A DNA stretch of 64,000 nucleotides from Methanolobus bombayensis (GTDB taxonomy: Archaea > Halobacteriota > Methanosarcinia > Methanosarcinales > Methanosarcinaceae), in contig NZ_JAGGKD010000004.1 of assembly GCF_017873415.1 (NCBI RefSeq), positions 248,001-312,000 of the forward strand. The letters are read 5' to 3'. Made by a program: the position numbers and the translations under genes. Positions 53,667-61,791 of the stretch are shown here, one piece after another. Every line of letters starts with the position of its first letter. Positions within the stretch are counted from its first letter, which is position 1. Below the pieces are notes generated by a model. The model saw only the letters and a program-made list of their open reading frames with translations, was not told where the DNA came from and made no database searches.

Positions 53667-54458
53667 TCAAGAATCCAACAACATACCTTCGATTGCTGTT
53701 ACAGACTTGCCTGAAATCAGCATCCTGTTTCCCATGACATTTATTTTCAGGAATCCACCCCTTGCAGATGCTTGGTATGCAGTTAAATTGCTTTTATTCA
53801 GCTTTTTCATCCAGTAAGGTCCAAGGCAACAGTGAGCGGAACCGGTGACTGGGTCTTCAGGTACACCTACTGAAGGTGCAAAGAACCTAGATACAAAATC
53901 ATATTCATCAGACTTGGAAATAGCTGTTACACTGAAACCCCTGGCATTGATGTTTGCAAGCTTGGTAAAGTCTGGATTGATTTTACTCAGTTCTTCCTCT
54001 GAGCTGACCTCTACAATATAATCGAATATATTCCTGCCAACATAGACAGGCTTTATTCCAAGCGCTTCGACTAATCCTTCCGGTACTTCAGTCTCTTCTT
54101 CATCAAGTACCGGGAAATCAAGTCCTATCCAACCTTCTTTTAGGGTGGCAGTAAGGGTTCCACTTTTGGTATGGAACTCCAGAATATCCTCTTTATCTGC
54201 ATAGCACTTCTCCCAGAGTAAATGGGCACTCGCCAGTGTTGCATGACCGCAGAGGTCCACTTCAGCATTAGGCGTGAACCAGCGGAGATTGTAGCCAGAA
54301 TCTTCAGGATACAGGAATGCAGTTTCAGAAATTGCCATCTCTTTTGCAACATTCTGCATCCAGTTCTTATCTGCGGGTTTATCAAGGATGCACACTCCTG
54401 CCGGATTGCCCGTGAACGGCTTATCTGTGAAGGCATCTACTTGGTATATTTTAGTCAT
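53667..54458 (-). CDS. PhzF family isomerase-like protein
   Basis: This is 263 residues from ATG 54458, which has AGAGGG ahead; a longer reading to 54563 adds a spurious hydrophobic leader. It has TGNPAGVCILD (~16), the catalytic Glu in AISETAFLYPE (~45), VDLCGHATLASAHLLWE (~67) and GVPEDPVTGSAHCCLGPYW (~195). PhzF-like proteins catalyse isomerisation or epimerase-type reactions on small acids; the substrate is unknown. It is the only gene in the right duplication arm absent from the left one. Confidence 0.9.
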   Translation of the reverse strand: MTKIYQVDAFTDKPFTGNPAGVCILDKPADKNWMQNVAKEMAISETAFLYPEDSGYNLRWFTPNAEVDLCGHATLASAHLLWEKCYADKEDILEFHTKSGTLTATLKEGWIGLDFPVLDEEETEVPEGLVEALGIKPVYVGRNIFDYIVEVSSEEELSKINPDFTKLANINARGFSVTAISKSDEYDFVSRFFAPSVGVPEDPVTGSAHCCLGPYWMKKLNKSNLTAYQASARGGFLKINVMGNRMLISGKSVTAIEGMLLDS

Positions 54459-54803
54459 AACCCTCTTTCTTATTATCCGAGCATAAATAGCATTTACGCA
54501 TCCCATGAATATACACAGCAGTAATATATCCAAGATTATTATATTTATAACAAATTTGCTCATTTAAATTACTATTACAAAAGTGATTCAAAAAACAATT
54601 ATAGGGAATTACTCTATAAGTTAAAACTGTAAATGATATTTTCAACAAGCTTTGTGGATTTTATTGTGACTTACTTCTCAAATCTTTTGAAGAAAGTAAT
54701 CTTTTCGATTTGCTAGATAAAACATTTACATTTAATTTTCACGTCAGAAAAAGGTTGGAATTGTGGGAAGAGATGGGTTAGTAAATGAGAAAAACTACAG
54801 TGC
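54459..54803. other. Gene-free stretch between phzF-like and HTH genes
   Basis: It contains the phzF-like promoter region on the minus strand and the 3' end of the HTH gene. No gene seen. Confidence 0.35.
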
Positions 54804-55292
54804 CTAAATTTTCTTATCTTTTAACATATTGATTTGATAGTATATGTTGTGGATCAATTCTTCAAATATACTAATCTCTGATAGATAATTTTCATACGTA
54901 TGCAGTTTTGTTTTTTGTTCCTGAGTAGTTGCATTTTCTTTGTATTCTTCTATAAGGGGAGTTATTTTCGTCTTTGCAATGTTCAATTCCGTTTCAAATC
55001 CATTTCTGATTTGTGTAGCAAAAGCATCTATCAGGTTTTTTTCCATATACAAATATGTCTTGCGAGATCCGGGCTTGGATATCCTTTTTATGCTCCAGAA
55101 TTGTTCTATATTTTTAACTTTAAGACTAATGGAAGCAAGACTATATCCAGTTCTTTGTGCTAGTTCCTCCATACTTATTTCGTTAGATTCAAAATTAAGT
55201 ATCGATAGGATTTGTGCAGTGATATCATCAATCCCATACCCTTTGAAAATCTCATGACCAATGTCAATTATTTTTTCTTCAATATCACTCAT
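54804..55292 (-). CDS. GbsR/MarR-type winged-helix regulator, right copy
   Basis: This is about 162 residues, ~90% identical to 46164-46652: winged helix ISMEELAQRTGYSLASISLK and wing KRISKPGSRKTYLYMEK unchanged. The extreme C-terminus has diverged. GTG 55301 is an alternative start. It ends in TAG. Downstream of its SMR transporter gene, as in the left copy. Confidence 0.84.
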   Translation of the reverse strand: MSDIEEKIIDIGHEIFKGYGIDDITAQILSILNFESNEISMEELAQRTGYSLASISLKVKNIEQFWSIKRISKPGSRKTYLYMEKNLIDAFATQIRNGFETELNIAKTKITPLIEEYKENATTQEQKTKLHTYENYLSEISIFEELIHNIYYQINMLKDKKI

Positions 55293-55344
55293 TTTTCTCA
55301 CTCATGAATATAGATATTTCCTATTAATATTGGAAAATATATGA

Positions 55345-55668
55345 TCAGGCTGATACCAGCTTTAATCCGCCAATACCTATGGCAATTAATCCAATAAAGA
55401 ATATTCGTGTTACACTCATTGACTCATTGAAAAGGAATATTCCCAATACTGTTGTTCCAATAATACCAATACCTGTCCAAACTGCATAAGCTGTTCCAAC
55501 AGGCAATGTCCTCAAAGCTTTTTCCAATAGAGACATGCTCAAAATTAAAGTAATAACAGTAAATACCATTGGATAGAATCTGGTTAATCCATCACTGTAT
55601 TTTAATCCGATTGCCCATCCAGTTTCAAATAACCCTGCAATTATTAAAAATATCCATTCCATGTTCAT
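55345..55668 (-). CDS. sugE: Small multidrug resistance transporter, Gdx/SugE type, right copy
   Basis: This 107-residue protein has four helices. The conserved Glu lies in AGLFETGWAIGLKYSDG, and PVGTAYAVWTGIGIIGTTVL is identical to the left copy. About 12 conservative substitutions separate them, mainly in helix 2 and helix 4. Both copies look functional. Confidence 0.9.
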   Translation of the reverse strand: MNMEWIFLIIAGLFETGWAIGLKYSDGLTRFYPMVFTVITLILSMSLLEKALRTLPVGTAYAVWTGIGIIGTTVLGIFLFNESMSVTRIFFIGLIAIGIGGLKLVSA

Positions 55669-55680
55669 CAGTTTCGTAGG

Positions 55681-55698
55681 TTTTAATAATTATTAAAA
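55681..55698. promoter_or_regulatory. Perfect 18-bp palindrome, right copy
   Basis: TTTTAATAATTATTAAAA is identical to 45758-45775 and lies 12 bp from the SMR start codon. Its survival in diverged flanks marks it as a binding site. Confidence 0.65.
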
Positions 55699-55784
55699 CC
55701 TATTGATGTTAAATTAGTATAAAGATATTTTGGAAAGAGAAGTCATTTAGTTCATAGATTACAAAGAGTGAGGTATTTAGTAAC

Positions 55785-56279
55785 ATGTTCAGAGAAATGC
55801 GTAGAAAAAAACAAGAATTATCTTTAGAGGATAGTATAACCATACTTAACAGGGTGACATCAGGTGTTCTTGCCGTATCAGGAGATAATGATTATCCCTA
55901 TGCTGTTCCTCTTAGTTTCATATATGATAATTCCAGAATTTACTTCCATTGTGCAAAAAACGGTCATAAGTTAGATGCGATTGCAAGAAGTGAAAAAGTT
56001 TCCTTTTGCGTTATTGACTATGACAATGTTGTACCAGAAAAATATACCACCTATTTTAGAAGTGTAATTGTATTCGGTAAAGCCCATATTTTAGATAATC
56101 CAGAGGATAAAATGAAAGCCATTGAAAAATTGGCAGCAAGATATTCACCAAATCATGAAGAAGGAAGGAAGAAAGAAATAGATGACCAATTCGAGCAATT
56201 GTGTCTTGTTGAAATTGAGATTGAACACATGGCAGGCAAAGAAGCCATTGAACTTGTCAGAATGAAGAAAAATAACTGA
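55785..56279 (+). CDS. NimA-like pyridoxamine 5'-phosphate oxidase-fold flavoprotein, right copy
   Basis: This 164-residue paralogue of 45138-45623 has the same split barrel: YPYAVPLSFIYDN, IYFHCAKNGHKLDAIARS, VSFCVIDYDN. A GAGGT motif lies 12 bases before the ATG, the same layout as the left copy. The last five residues differ (RMKKNN). Confidence 0.86.
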   Translation: MFREMRRKKQELSLEDSITILNRVTSGVLAVSGDNDYPYAVPLSFIYDNSRIYFHCAKNGHKLDAIARSEKVSFCVIDYDNVVPEKYTTYFRSVIVFGKAHILDNPEDKMKAIEKLAARYSPNHEEGRKKEIDDQFEQLCLVEIEIEHMAGKEAIELVRMKKNN

Positions 56280-56424
56280 TTTAAGTTGTATAAGGATTAT
56301 TTTATCAAAATGATAATTTTTCAGTTACAATTGTTATACAACTTATTTCATTATGAAGAAGAATTCTGTTTTTTCTTCTTACCTATGTCCCCGCATAAAA
56401 ATACGAAGCATCTACTCCAAACCT

Positions 56425-56510
56425 CTATACTAACTTCTTCAGTTTAAGCTTCTCAATCACTAGCTCAGCAGTCTCTTCCATTCGCTTGTCCCTAAGATTA
56501 TCTGCATCTT
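56425..56510 (-). pseudogene. Decayed zinc-ribbon gene, fragment copy 4 (C-terminal tail)
   Basis: The minus strand reads NLRDKRMEETAELVIEKLKL then KKLV-stop (TAG at 56425-56427). This is the longest intact tail of the family. It forms part of the inverted duplication with 44.93-45.1 kb. Confidence 0.5.
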
Positions 56511-56824
56511 CAAATAATACTCTGTAATAAAGAACACTAGTGTGTTCCTTCTTGAAGAGAATGTTGAAGACGATAAACCATATACTCTAAATTCTCATGT
56601 TATGGATAGGTTGAAAATGTGGAAGAAGCTTGTCATAGACGGCTGATTTTATTATCTTTATAACTGTCCCTTTTGTCGTATTCAATGAAAATTCAGGAGA
56701 CAAATATAGGCGAAAGATTATAGAAAATACTCAGTATTTCCTATTCAGATTGGAAAAAGCTAGGTTTTTTAAAAGGAATTCTGCATTCTATGTAACAAAA
56801 TGTGAAAGCAGCAATAAGTAGTCG
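56511..56824. other. Gene-free stretch
   Basis: Remnant-like sequence upstream of the zinc-ribbon tail followed by AT-rich spacer to the end of the LysR gene. No gene. Confidence 0.35.
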
Positions 56825-57715
56825 TTACAACTTTTCTTCCTGAGAGTCATTTCTACATTGCAGATATTCTATAAATCGCTTAGCTGCAAGCGATACAGAT
56901 TTTTTATCTTTCATTGCAAGACCAATCTTACGATATGCCGGAATATCCAGTTCCTTTATCGCAATTCGATATGGAATACGCTGCAAAATAAGCTCCGGCA
57001 AAATACTAATCCCTAATCCACTTTCGACCATTGACATGATGGCATAATCATCCCATGTCGTAAAATGCACTTTTGGTTCAATATTATATTTTTCAAATAT
57101 TTCCGAGATTTCAGCCTTAGCACCCTTTTCTAAAAGCATGAAAGGATAATCACATAGAGCCTTTACAGGAAAGCATTCACAGTTGACCATCGGATGATCT
57201 TCCGGCAGAACAACAAGTAATTTATCCTGCTCCAAAAATATCGTTTCGAACTCCGCATGTGTAGGAAGCCGAAGGAAGCCGCAATCTACGCGTCCCTCGC
57301 TAATCCAGTTTTCAATTTCCGTATAGTCACCCAACAGAAGCTCATAATCAATATTAGGATAGTCTTTTTGGAACTCTTTGATGATATTTGGAAGCCAATG
57401 AGTAGCTACGCTTGAAAATGTCCCAATCCGAATTAGACCTGATTGCAATCCATTCAGTTCATCTACTTGTGCCTGTAATTTCTGAAACTCGTTACATACA
57501 TTTTGAGCAAATGGCAATAGCTTTAATCCATCAGAGGTCAGGCTTACACCAGCACGCCCACGTTTAAGAAGCGACACCGCCCATTCCTTTTCCAGATCGT
57601 TGATCATGCGACTGATGCCTGATTGGGAATAATTCAATACTTCTGCTGCTTTTGTAAAGCTACCATATTCAACGGTTTTGATAAAAGCCATATATTTTTG
57701 AATGTTTTTGTCCAT
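56825..57715 (-). CDS. LysR family transcriptional regulator
   Basis: This 296-residue protein has an N-terminal winged HTH (TVEYGSFTKAAEVLNYSQSG, ISRMINDLEKEW, ~13-47) and a periplasmic-binding-like effector domain (GLIRIGTFSSVATHWLPNII at ~92). Full-length LysR proteins of this style are typical of Firmicutes and much less so of methanogens. It is divergent from the YbaK-like gene with a 122-bp shared promoter region containing ATTCATGATAAAC, so it likely regulates that gene and proB. Confidence 0.9.
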   Translation of the reverse strand: MDKNIQKYMAFIKTVEYGSFTKAAEVLNYSQSGISRMINDLEKEWAVSLLKRGRAGVSLTSDGLKLLPFAQNVCNEFQKLQAQVDELNGLQSGLIRIGTFSSVATHWLPNIIKEFQKDYPNIDYELLLGDYTEIENWISEGRVDCGFLRLPTHAEFETIFLEQDKLLVVLPEDHPMVNCECFPVKALCDYPFMLLEKGAKAEISEIFEKYNIEPKVHFTTWDDYAIMSMVESGLGISILPELILQRIPYRIAIKELDIPAYRKIGLAMKDKKSVSLAAKRFIEYLQCRNDSQEEKL

Positions 57716-57837
57716 AAGATTCTCACCGAGTTTGCATCTGAATATGTCATGTTATTCATGATAAACATTTGTTTTCGTAATGCATAAATAGCTGATACAC
57801 TATAAATGCAGATGTTTCAAGTGAAAGGAAATCAATT

Positions 57838-58377
57838 ATGTTCTTTGTAAGTGATATTTATACAACAATACCATCCGGGTTTAAGACCGAGCTGCAAGAA
57901 AAAACATATAGAGTATTGCAAAAACTGTGCATTCCGTTTGAGCGCGTTGACACTGACGAGGCAATTACGATGGATGATTGCATTCAGATTAATAAGACGC
58001 TAGACATGAAAATGGTCAAGACATTGTTTCTGTGCAACAAAAAACGGACAGATTTTTTCCTCTTTGTTACCACGGCAGACAAACCATTTAGCGCAAAAGA
58101 GTTCAGTAAAGTATTGGGCGTTTCCAGCGTTTCTTTTACACCTGTGGATTTGATGGAACAAATGCTTGGAACAAAGATAGGTGCAACGACTGTTTTCAGT
58201 GCCTTAGTGGATAAGGAACATAGGATACAAATTGTTTTTGACAAAGATGTTGTTGCGGAAGAGTGGTACGGATGTAGCGATGGTACAACTACCGGATTTA
58301 TGAAAATTAAAACATCCCATATATTCCACGATTTTATGATGTTTACAAAACATACTCCAAAAACCATCAATATGTAA
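57838..58377 (+). CDS. YbaK/ProX-like aminoacyl-tRNA deacylase domain protein
   Basis: This 179-residue YbaK/EbsC-fold protein has KTLFLCNKKRTDFFLFVTTA (~60), the editing-domain lysine and strand region, and FSAKEFSKVLGVSSVSFTP. ATTVFSALVD is near 119. The family hydrolyses mischarged Ala- or Cys-tRNAPro (ProXp type). Adjacent proB suggests a link to proline metabolism, as in PrdX neighbourhoods of clostridia. GAAAGGAAAT precedes the ATG. Confidence 0.8.
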   Translation: MFFVSDIYTTIPSGFKTELQEKTYRVLQKLCIPFERVDTDEAITMDDCIQINKTLDMKMVKTLFLCNKKRTDFFLFVTTADKPFSAKEFSKVLGVSSVSFTPVDLMEQMLGTKIGATTVFSALVDKEHRIQIVFDKDVVAEEWYGCSDGTTTGFMKIKTSHIFHDFMMFTKHTPKTINM

Positions 58378-58396
58378 TGACAGAAAGGTGAATAAT

Positions 58397-59248
58397 TTGA
58401 GTTTATACCAAAACAGAATTGTTGTTAAAGTAGGGACTTCTACCTTGACAAATGATATAGGGAAAAGTGACCTGCGTTCCTTTGACCGCATTGCCTGTGT
58501 ACTAGCTGATATTCAGAACATGGGATATGAAGTTATTTTAGTTTCATCTGGTGCAATTGCTGTGGGTACGAATAAGCTGCAAATGAAAACACGCCCAACG
58601 AGTATGCGTTTAAAACAGGCGGCAGCTGCGGTAGGACAATGCAGCATTATGCACTTATATGACAAATTTTTTAATGACTATGACAAAGCTATTGCACAGA
58701 TTTTGTTGAACGCCGAGGATATGGAAATTGAGGAAAAAAAGGATAATCTGATAAACACTTTTGATGCCTTACTCGAAATGGGTATTATCCCTATTGTGAA
58801 TGAAAACGACTCGGTTAGCTATACAGAAATTGAATCTGAAGATAGGTTATTTGGTGATAACGATATGCTTTCTGCGGTTGTTGCAGTATTGTGTAGAGCG
58901 CAAAAGCTTGTCATTCTGTCCGACATTGACGGCTTTTATGACAACGATCCTCGCCTTTATCCTAACGCAAAACGGATAGAGTATATCAACGCAATAGACG
59001 AGGAGATGCTATCATTAGCCGGAGGTGCTGGTTCCAGGCGTGGTACAGGCGGTATGAAAACGAAATTGCAAGCGGCAAAACTGGCAACTACGCAGGGTAT
59101 TGATACTATAATTACAAACGGCAAAAATCCATCTGCCCTATATGAAATCATTAACGGTGATAGCGTTGGTACGCTTTTTTCCGGTAAATATCATCATACG
59201 GAATCAAAAGTAAATCCATCAAAAATAGTAAAAATTAGTACATCTTAA
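58397..59248 (+). CDS. proB: Glutamate 5-kinase
   Basis: This 283-residue amino-acid kinase starts at TTG 58397 after AAAGGTGA; a GTG at 58388 would add three residues but lies inside that site. It has VVKVGTSTLT (ATP site, ~8), LVSSGAIAVG (~48), IVNENDSVSYTEI (~135), LSDIDGFYDNDPR (~168) and GTGGMKTKLQAAKLAT (~215). It phosphorylates L-glutamate in the first step of proline synthesis. The C-terminal PUA domain of longer ProB proteins is absent. proA is not in the window. The gene's composition and neighbours suggest acquisition from Firmicutes. Confidence 0.92.
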   Translation: MSLYQNRIVVKVGTSTLTNDIGKSDLRSFDRIACVLADIQNMGYEVILVSSGAIAVGTNKLQMKTRPTSMRLKQAAAAVGQCSIMHLYDKFFNDYDKAIAQILLNAEDMEIEEKKDNLINTFDALLEMGIIPIVNENDSVSYTEIESEDRLFGDNDMLSAVVAVLCRAQKLVILSDIDGFYDNDPRLYPNAKRIEYINAIDEEMLSLAGGAGSRRGTGGMKTKLQAAKLATTQGIDTIITNGKNPSALYEIINGDSVGTLFSGKYHHTESKVNPSKIVKISTS

Positions 59249-59518
59249 AAATCAGGGTACACTTTACTTACTTCTTTCAAACATTCAATTCATAAATAGT
59301 TTCGAGATAGATTCACAATAGATCACAAAAACCAAGTTGGGCCAGGTGATCACAGGAAAGGCAAACTTTGAAATCACTTTAGCTAAACGGTATTAGCATG
59401 GCCCAATTCTTAAAGCTAAATTTCTTTTTAATAAAAGACGTATTGCACTTGATAAATTAGTTCCACCGGAACTAATGTTTGCACATCTGCATAAAGGTAT
59501 TATTAAATCAAGTTTCAA
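59249..59518. other. Intergenic stretch with a long-loop inverted repeat
   Basis: TTGGGCCA (59337-59344) and TGGCCCAA (59399-59406) are inverted arms separated by 54 bp. No gene is supported. On the minus strand the frame of the HTH_10 gene stays open beyond its TAG stop for about 40 codons. Confidence 0.3.
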
Positions 59519-60229
59519 CTAATCATTGATCTTGATATCACCAATATATCTTTCTACAAGTTTTCTGGTTGCTTCCTTTAGATGATGATGTGCAGTTGAT
59601 TTTGATATTGCCAAAGCTTTTCCTATATCTTCGATCGAAACCTTATGCTTACTGTCGAAATAACCCATTCCCTCTGCAGTAATCAGAACTTTTTTCTGCA
59701 TATTTGTCAGATTATCTTCGAACTCTTTCTTATCCAGATTACGCACTTCGTCAATCGACCATTTACATATTTCTTTTAGATTGGAATAAACTTCATTCAG
59801 ATGACTCAAATCTGGTGCAATTATTTTACAATACGCCTTTCCGTTCTTGAGAAGGGTGGGCTATATAATAAAGCAGCCTGCTTCTTCAAATAACTTGACC
59901 GGAGTCGTAATTCCCATTGAAATGAGAAATAATGTCTGATCCGGCGAAGCCTGAAGAAGTTCGAAATAATCGGTTGCATCATCTTCTTTCAATTGCTTAA
60001 GATATAATGGAGTTTTACTCGTACGCTTTCTTTCCCGGACAAGGAAAAGATCCCTTGATTCGGAATATGGCATATGAGAGAGAATATCCAATTCAAGATC
60101 ATTGCCTTGTGTTACTTGGGCTATACAACAGTTTGCCTGCTCTACAGAGATTTTTGCTTCAAGCATCTTTTCAACCTCAGTGTTCAATTCTTTATCTAGT
60201 ATACTTATCCAACTATTATAAATCACCAA
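59519..60229 (-). CDS. HTH_10 (bacterio-opsin activator-type) regulator with one in-frame TAG, possibly pyrrolysine
   Basis: Two ORFs (60229-59861 and 59809-59519) lie in the same frame and are separated by a single TAG at 59861-59863. Reading through gives one 236-residue protein. The N-terminal bacterio-opsin-activator-like sensor part has ELDILSHMPYSESRDLFLV and LLQASPDQTLFL. GCFII-TAG-PTLLKNGKAYCKIIAP follows, then a C-terminal HTH_10 (VSIEDIGKALAISKSTAHHH). The sequence after the TAG continues the expected fold without loss. In a pyrrolysine-using methanogen UAG can be read as Pyl at residue 123. A recent nonsense mutation is the alternative. Confidence 0.72.
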
Positions 60230-60377
60230 TAGTTTTTATGGATATACGTATTGTTTTGAAGTGTTTGATATATATCTATTTCTTTGTCCTATCCTAAATA
60301 TTGTACATGTCTCAAACTAATTATAATTACTATTTCTGCTACTGAATATTTTGTACGGTATCATGGAGGACGTTTAA

Positions 60378-61481
60378 TTGGAAAATGAAGCTTTAACTGA
60401 AGAAATGGCAAAAAATATTATAGAATCTTGCATAGATTGTGGAGAATGCATTGAAGCTTGCTATATTGCAAAAGTGACAGATAACAAGTACACTCCAAAA
60501 TCAAAGATTATGCTGCTTCAAAAATTGCTGGAAGGGCACGAACTTGAGCAGGAAGAAATTGATAACATATATCTTTCAACCGGTTGTGGAGCCTGTGAAG
60601 CTGTGTGTCCTGCAGATATATCAATAACAGATGTAATTAAAATTGAAAGGGCAATATTAGCTCAACAGGGAAAAGAACCCGCCTGGATCACGCAAGTATG
60701 CACTAATACCATGAAACTGGGAAATCTTGGTGGTGAGGACTCCTCAAATAAAAATTCATGGGTCACAGATGAACTTGAACTTTCAGACAACTCAGATGTC
60801 GCCTACATGGCAGGATGCTGGATCTCAGTTGCAAAACATGATATTGCCCGCTCAACTATCAAAATACTCAATAAAGGAGGGATTGTTCCGAGACTCATTC
60901 CTAAAGAGAAATGCTGCGGTCATATGTTAATAGCCAACGGACACATTCAAGAGACAAAACAGTATGTTAAAGACTATGTTGAGTATATTGAATCCCTTGG
61001 AATAAAGAAACTTGTAGTTTCTTGTCCAGGCTGTTATAGTCACTTCATGAAAGAATATCCTGAACTTTTCCGCAAACCTGATTTTGAAGTAGAATTTTCC
61101 GTATCGCTTTTCTCTCAACTTATTGAGGAAGGAAAACTTTCTCCAAAGAAGATGAATAAAACTGTGTCTGTAAAGGATGCTTGCGTAATTATGCAAAAAT
61201 CCGATATACCAAGAAAAGTGCTTTCATCAATGGGTATTGAAGTAAAAGAGCTGACTGACAGGAATATTTTCTGTTGCGGTGGTCCGGAGGTAAAGCCAGC
61301 TTTCCCGGAGATTTCATCGAAAGTAGCAATGTTTACAATTGATAATTTCAAGGAAACGCCAGACGGAGTCGTGTCATACTGTCCATTCTGCTATGTTCAT
61401 CTGGAAGATGTCTGTAAAGAAAAGGATAAGGAAATGGCTATGCAGGACATATCAAATCTGCTGCTGGAAAGTCTGAGTTAA
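60378..61481 (+). CDS. HdrD/GlcF-like iron-sulfur protein with two CCG domains
   Basis: This is 367 residues from TTG 60378, set by GGAGG at 60365-60369. Two [4Fe-4S] ferredoxin motifs come first: CIDCGECIEAC (~18-28) and CGACEAVCPA (~72-81). Two CCG-type cysteine domains follow: CW...EKCCGHM...CPGCY (~144-216) and DAC...FCCGGPE...CPFCY (~265-343). In HdrD/HdrB the CCG domains hold the non-cubane clusters that cleave heterodisulfide. This stand-alone protein is a likely electron donor or disulfide-type reductase. Its downstream neighbours are an unknown 593-residue protein and a LarC2-like protein. Confidence 0.87.
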   Translation: MENEALTEEMAKNIIESCIDCGECIEACYIAKVTDNKYTPKSKIMLLQKLLEGHELEQEEIDNIYLSTGCGACEAVCPADISITDVIKIERAILAQQGKEPAWITQVCTNTMKLGNLGGEDSSNKNSWVTDELELSDNSDVAYMAGCWISVAKHDIARSTIKILNKGGIVPRLIPKEKCCGHMLIANGHIQETKQYVKDYVEYIESLGIKKLVVSCPGCYSHFMKEYPELFRKPDFEVEFSVSLFSQLIEEGKLSPKKMNKTVSVKDACVIMQKSDIPRKVLSSMGIEVKELTDRNIFCCGGPEVKPAFPEISSKVAMFTIDNFKETPDGVVSYCPFCYVHLEDVCKEKDKEMAMQDISNLLLESLS

Positions 61482-61791
61482 ATTTAATAGCTGGTCTGCT
61501 CCGGCAGACCTGAATATTTGTAAAATAGAGATAAACTATCTATTATGATTTTATTTGGTATTTTGAATCAGTTAATTATCTGATTCATCCAATCTTTTTG
61601 TGTGCTTTTTCTCTCTTTATTATATCTCATAGTCCATTCTTCAAAATGTTATAATACATCTCAACTGCGTAATTATTTTTTATAATACGCATATGTCCTA
61701 TTCAAACTTTCGTACATGTCTTAACTCAATTATTTCATGTTTTGTGATTTCTTGGTCTGTATACAGATTACACTTCAAGGAGGACAATTAC
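61482..61791. other. Promoter region before the 593-aa gene
   Basis: No gene. A GC-rich short hairpin (GGTCTGCTCCGGCAGACC at 61492-61509) directly after the HdrD-like stop is a likely terminator or processing site. The long AT-rich leader to 61791 carries the ribosome site AAGGAGG at 61778-61784. Confidence 0.45.

Noticed and set aside
53667-54563. Signal-anchor on the PhzF-like protein
   Set aside because: The hydrophobic leader arises only if the upstream ATG 54563 is used; the internal ATG 54458 has a strong ribosome site and matches the family's usual start.
59337-59406. TTGGGCCA/TGGCCCAA inverted repeat as an insertion-sequence end or terminator
   Set aside because: A 54-base loop is too long for a terminator, and no transposase or target duplication was found.
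61693-61791. Hydrophobic N-terminal extension of the 593-residue protein
   Set aside because: AAGGAGG at 61778-61784 positions TTG 61792; the extension is Cys/Phe-rich leader sequence without coding character.
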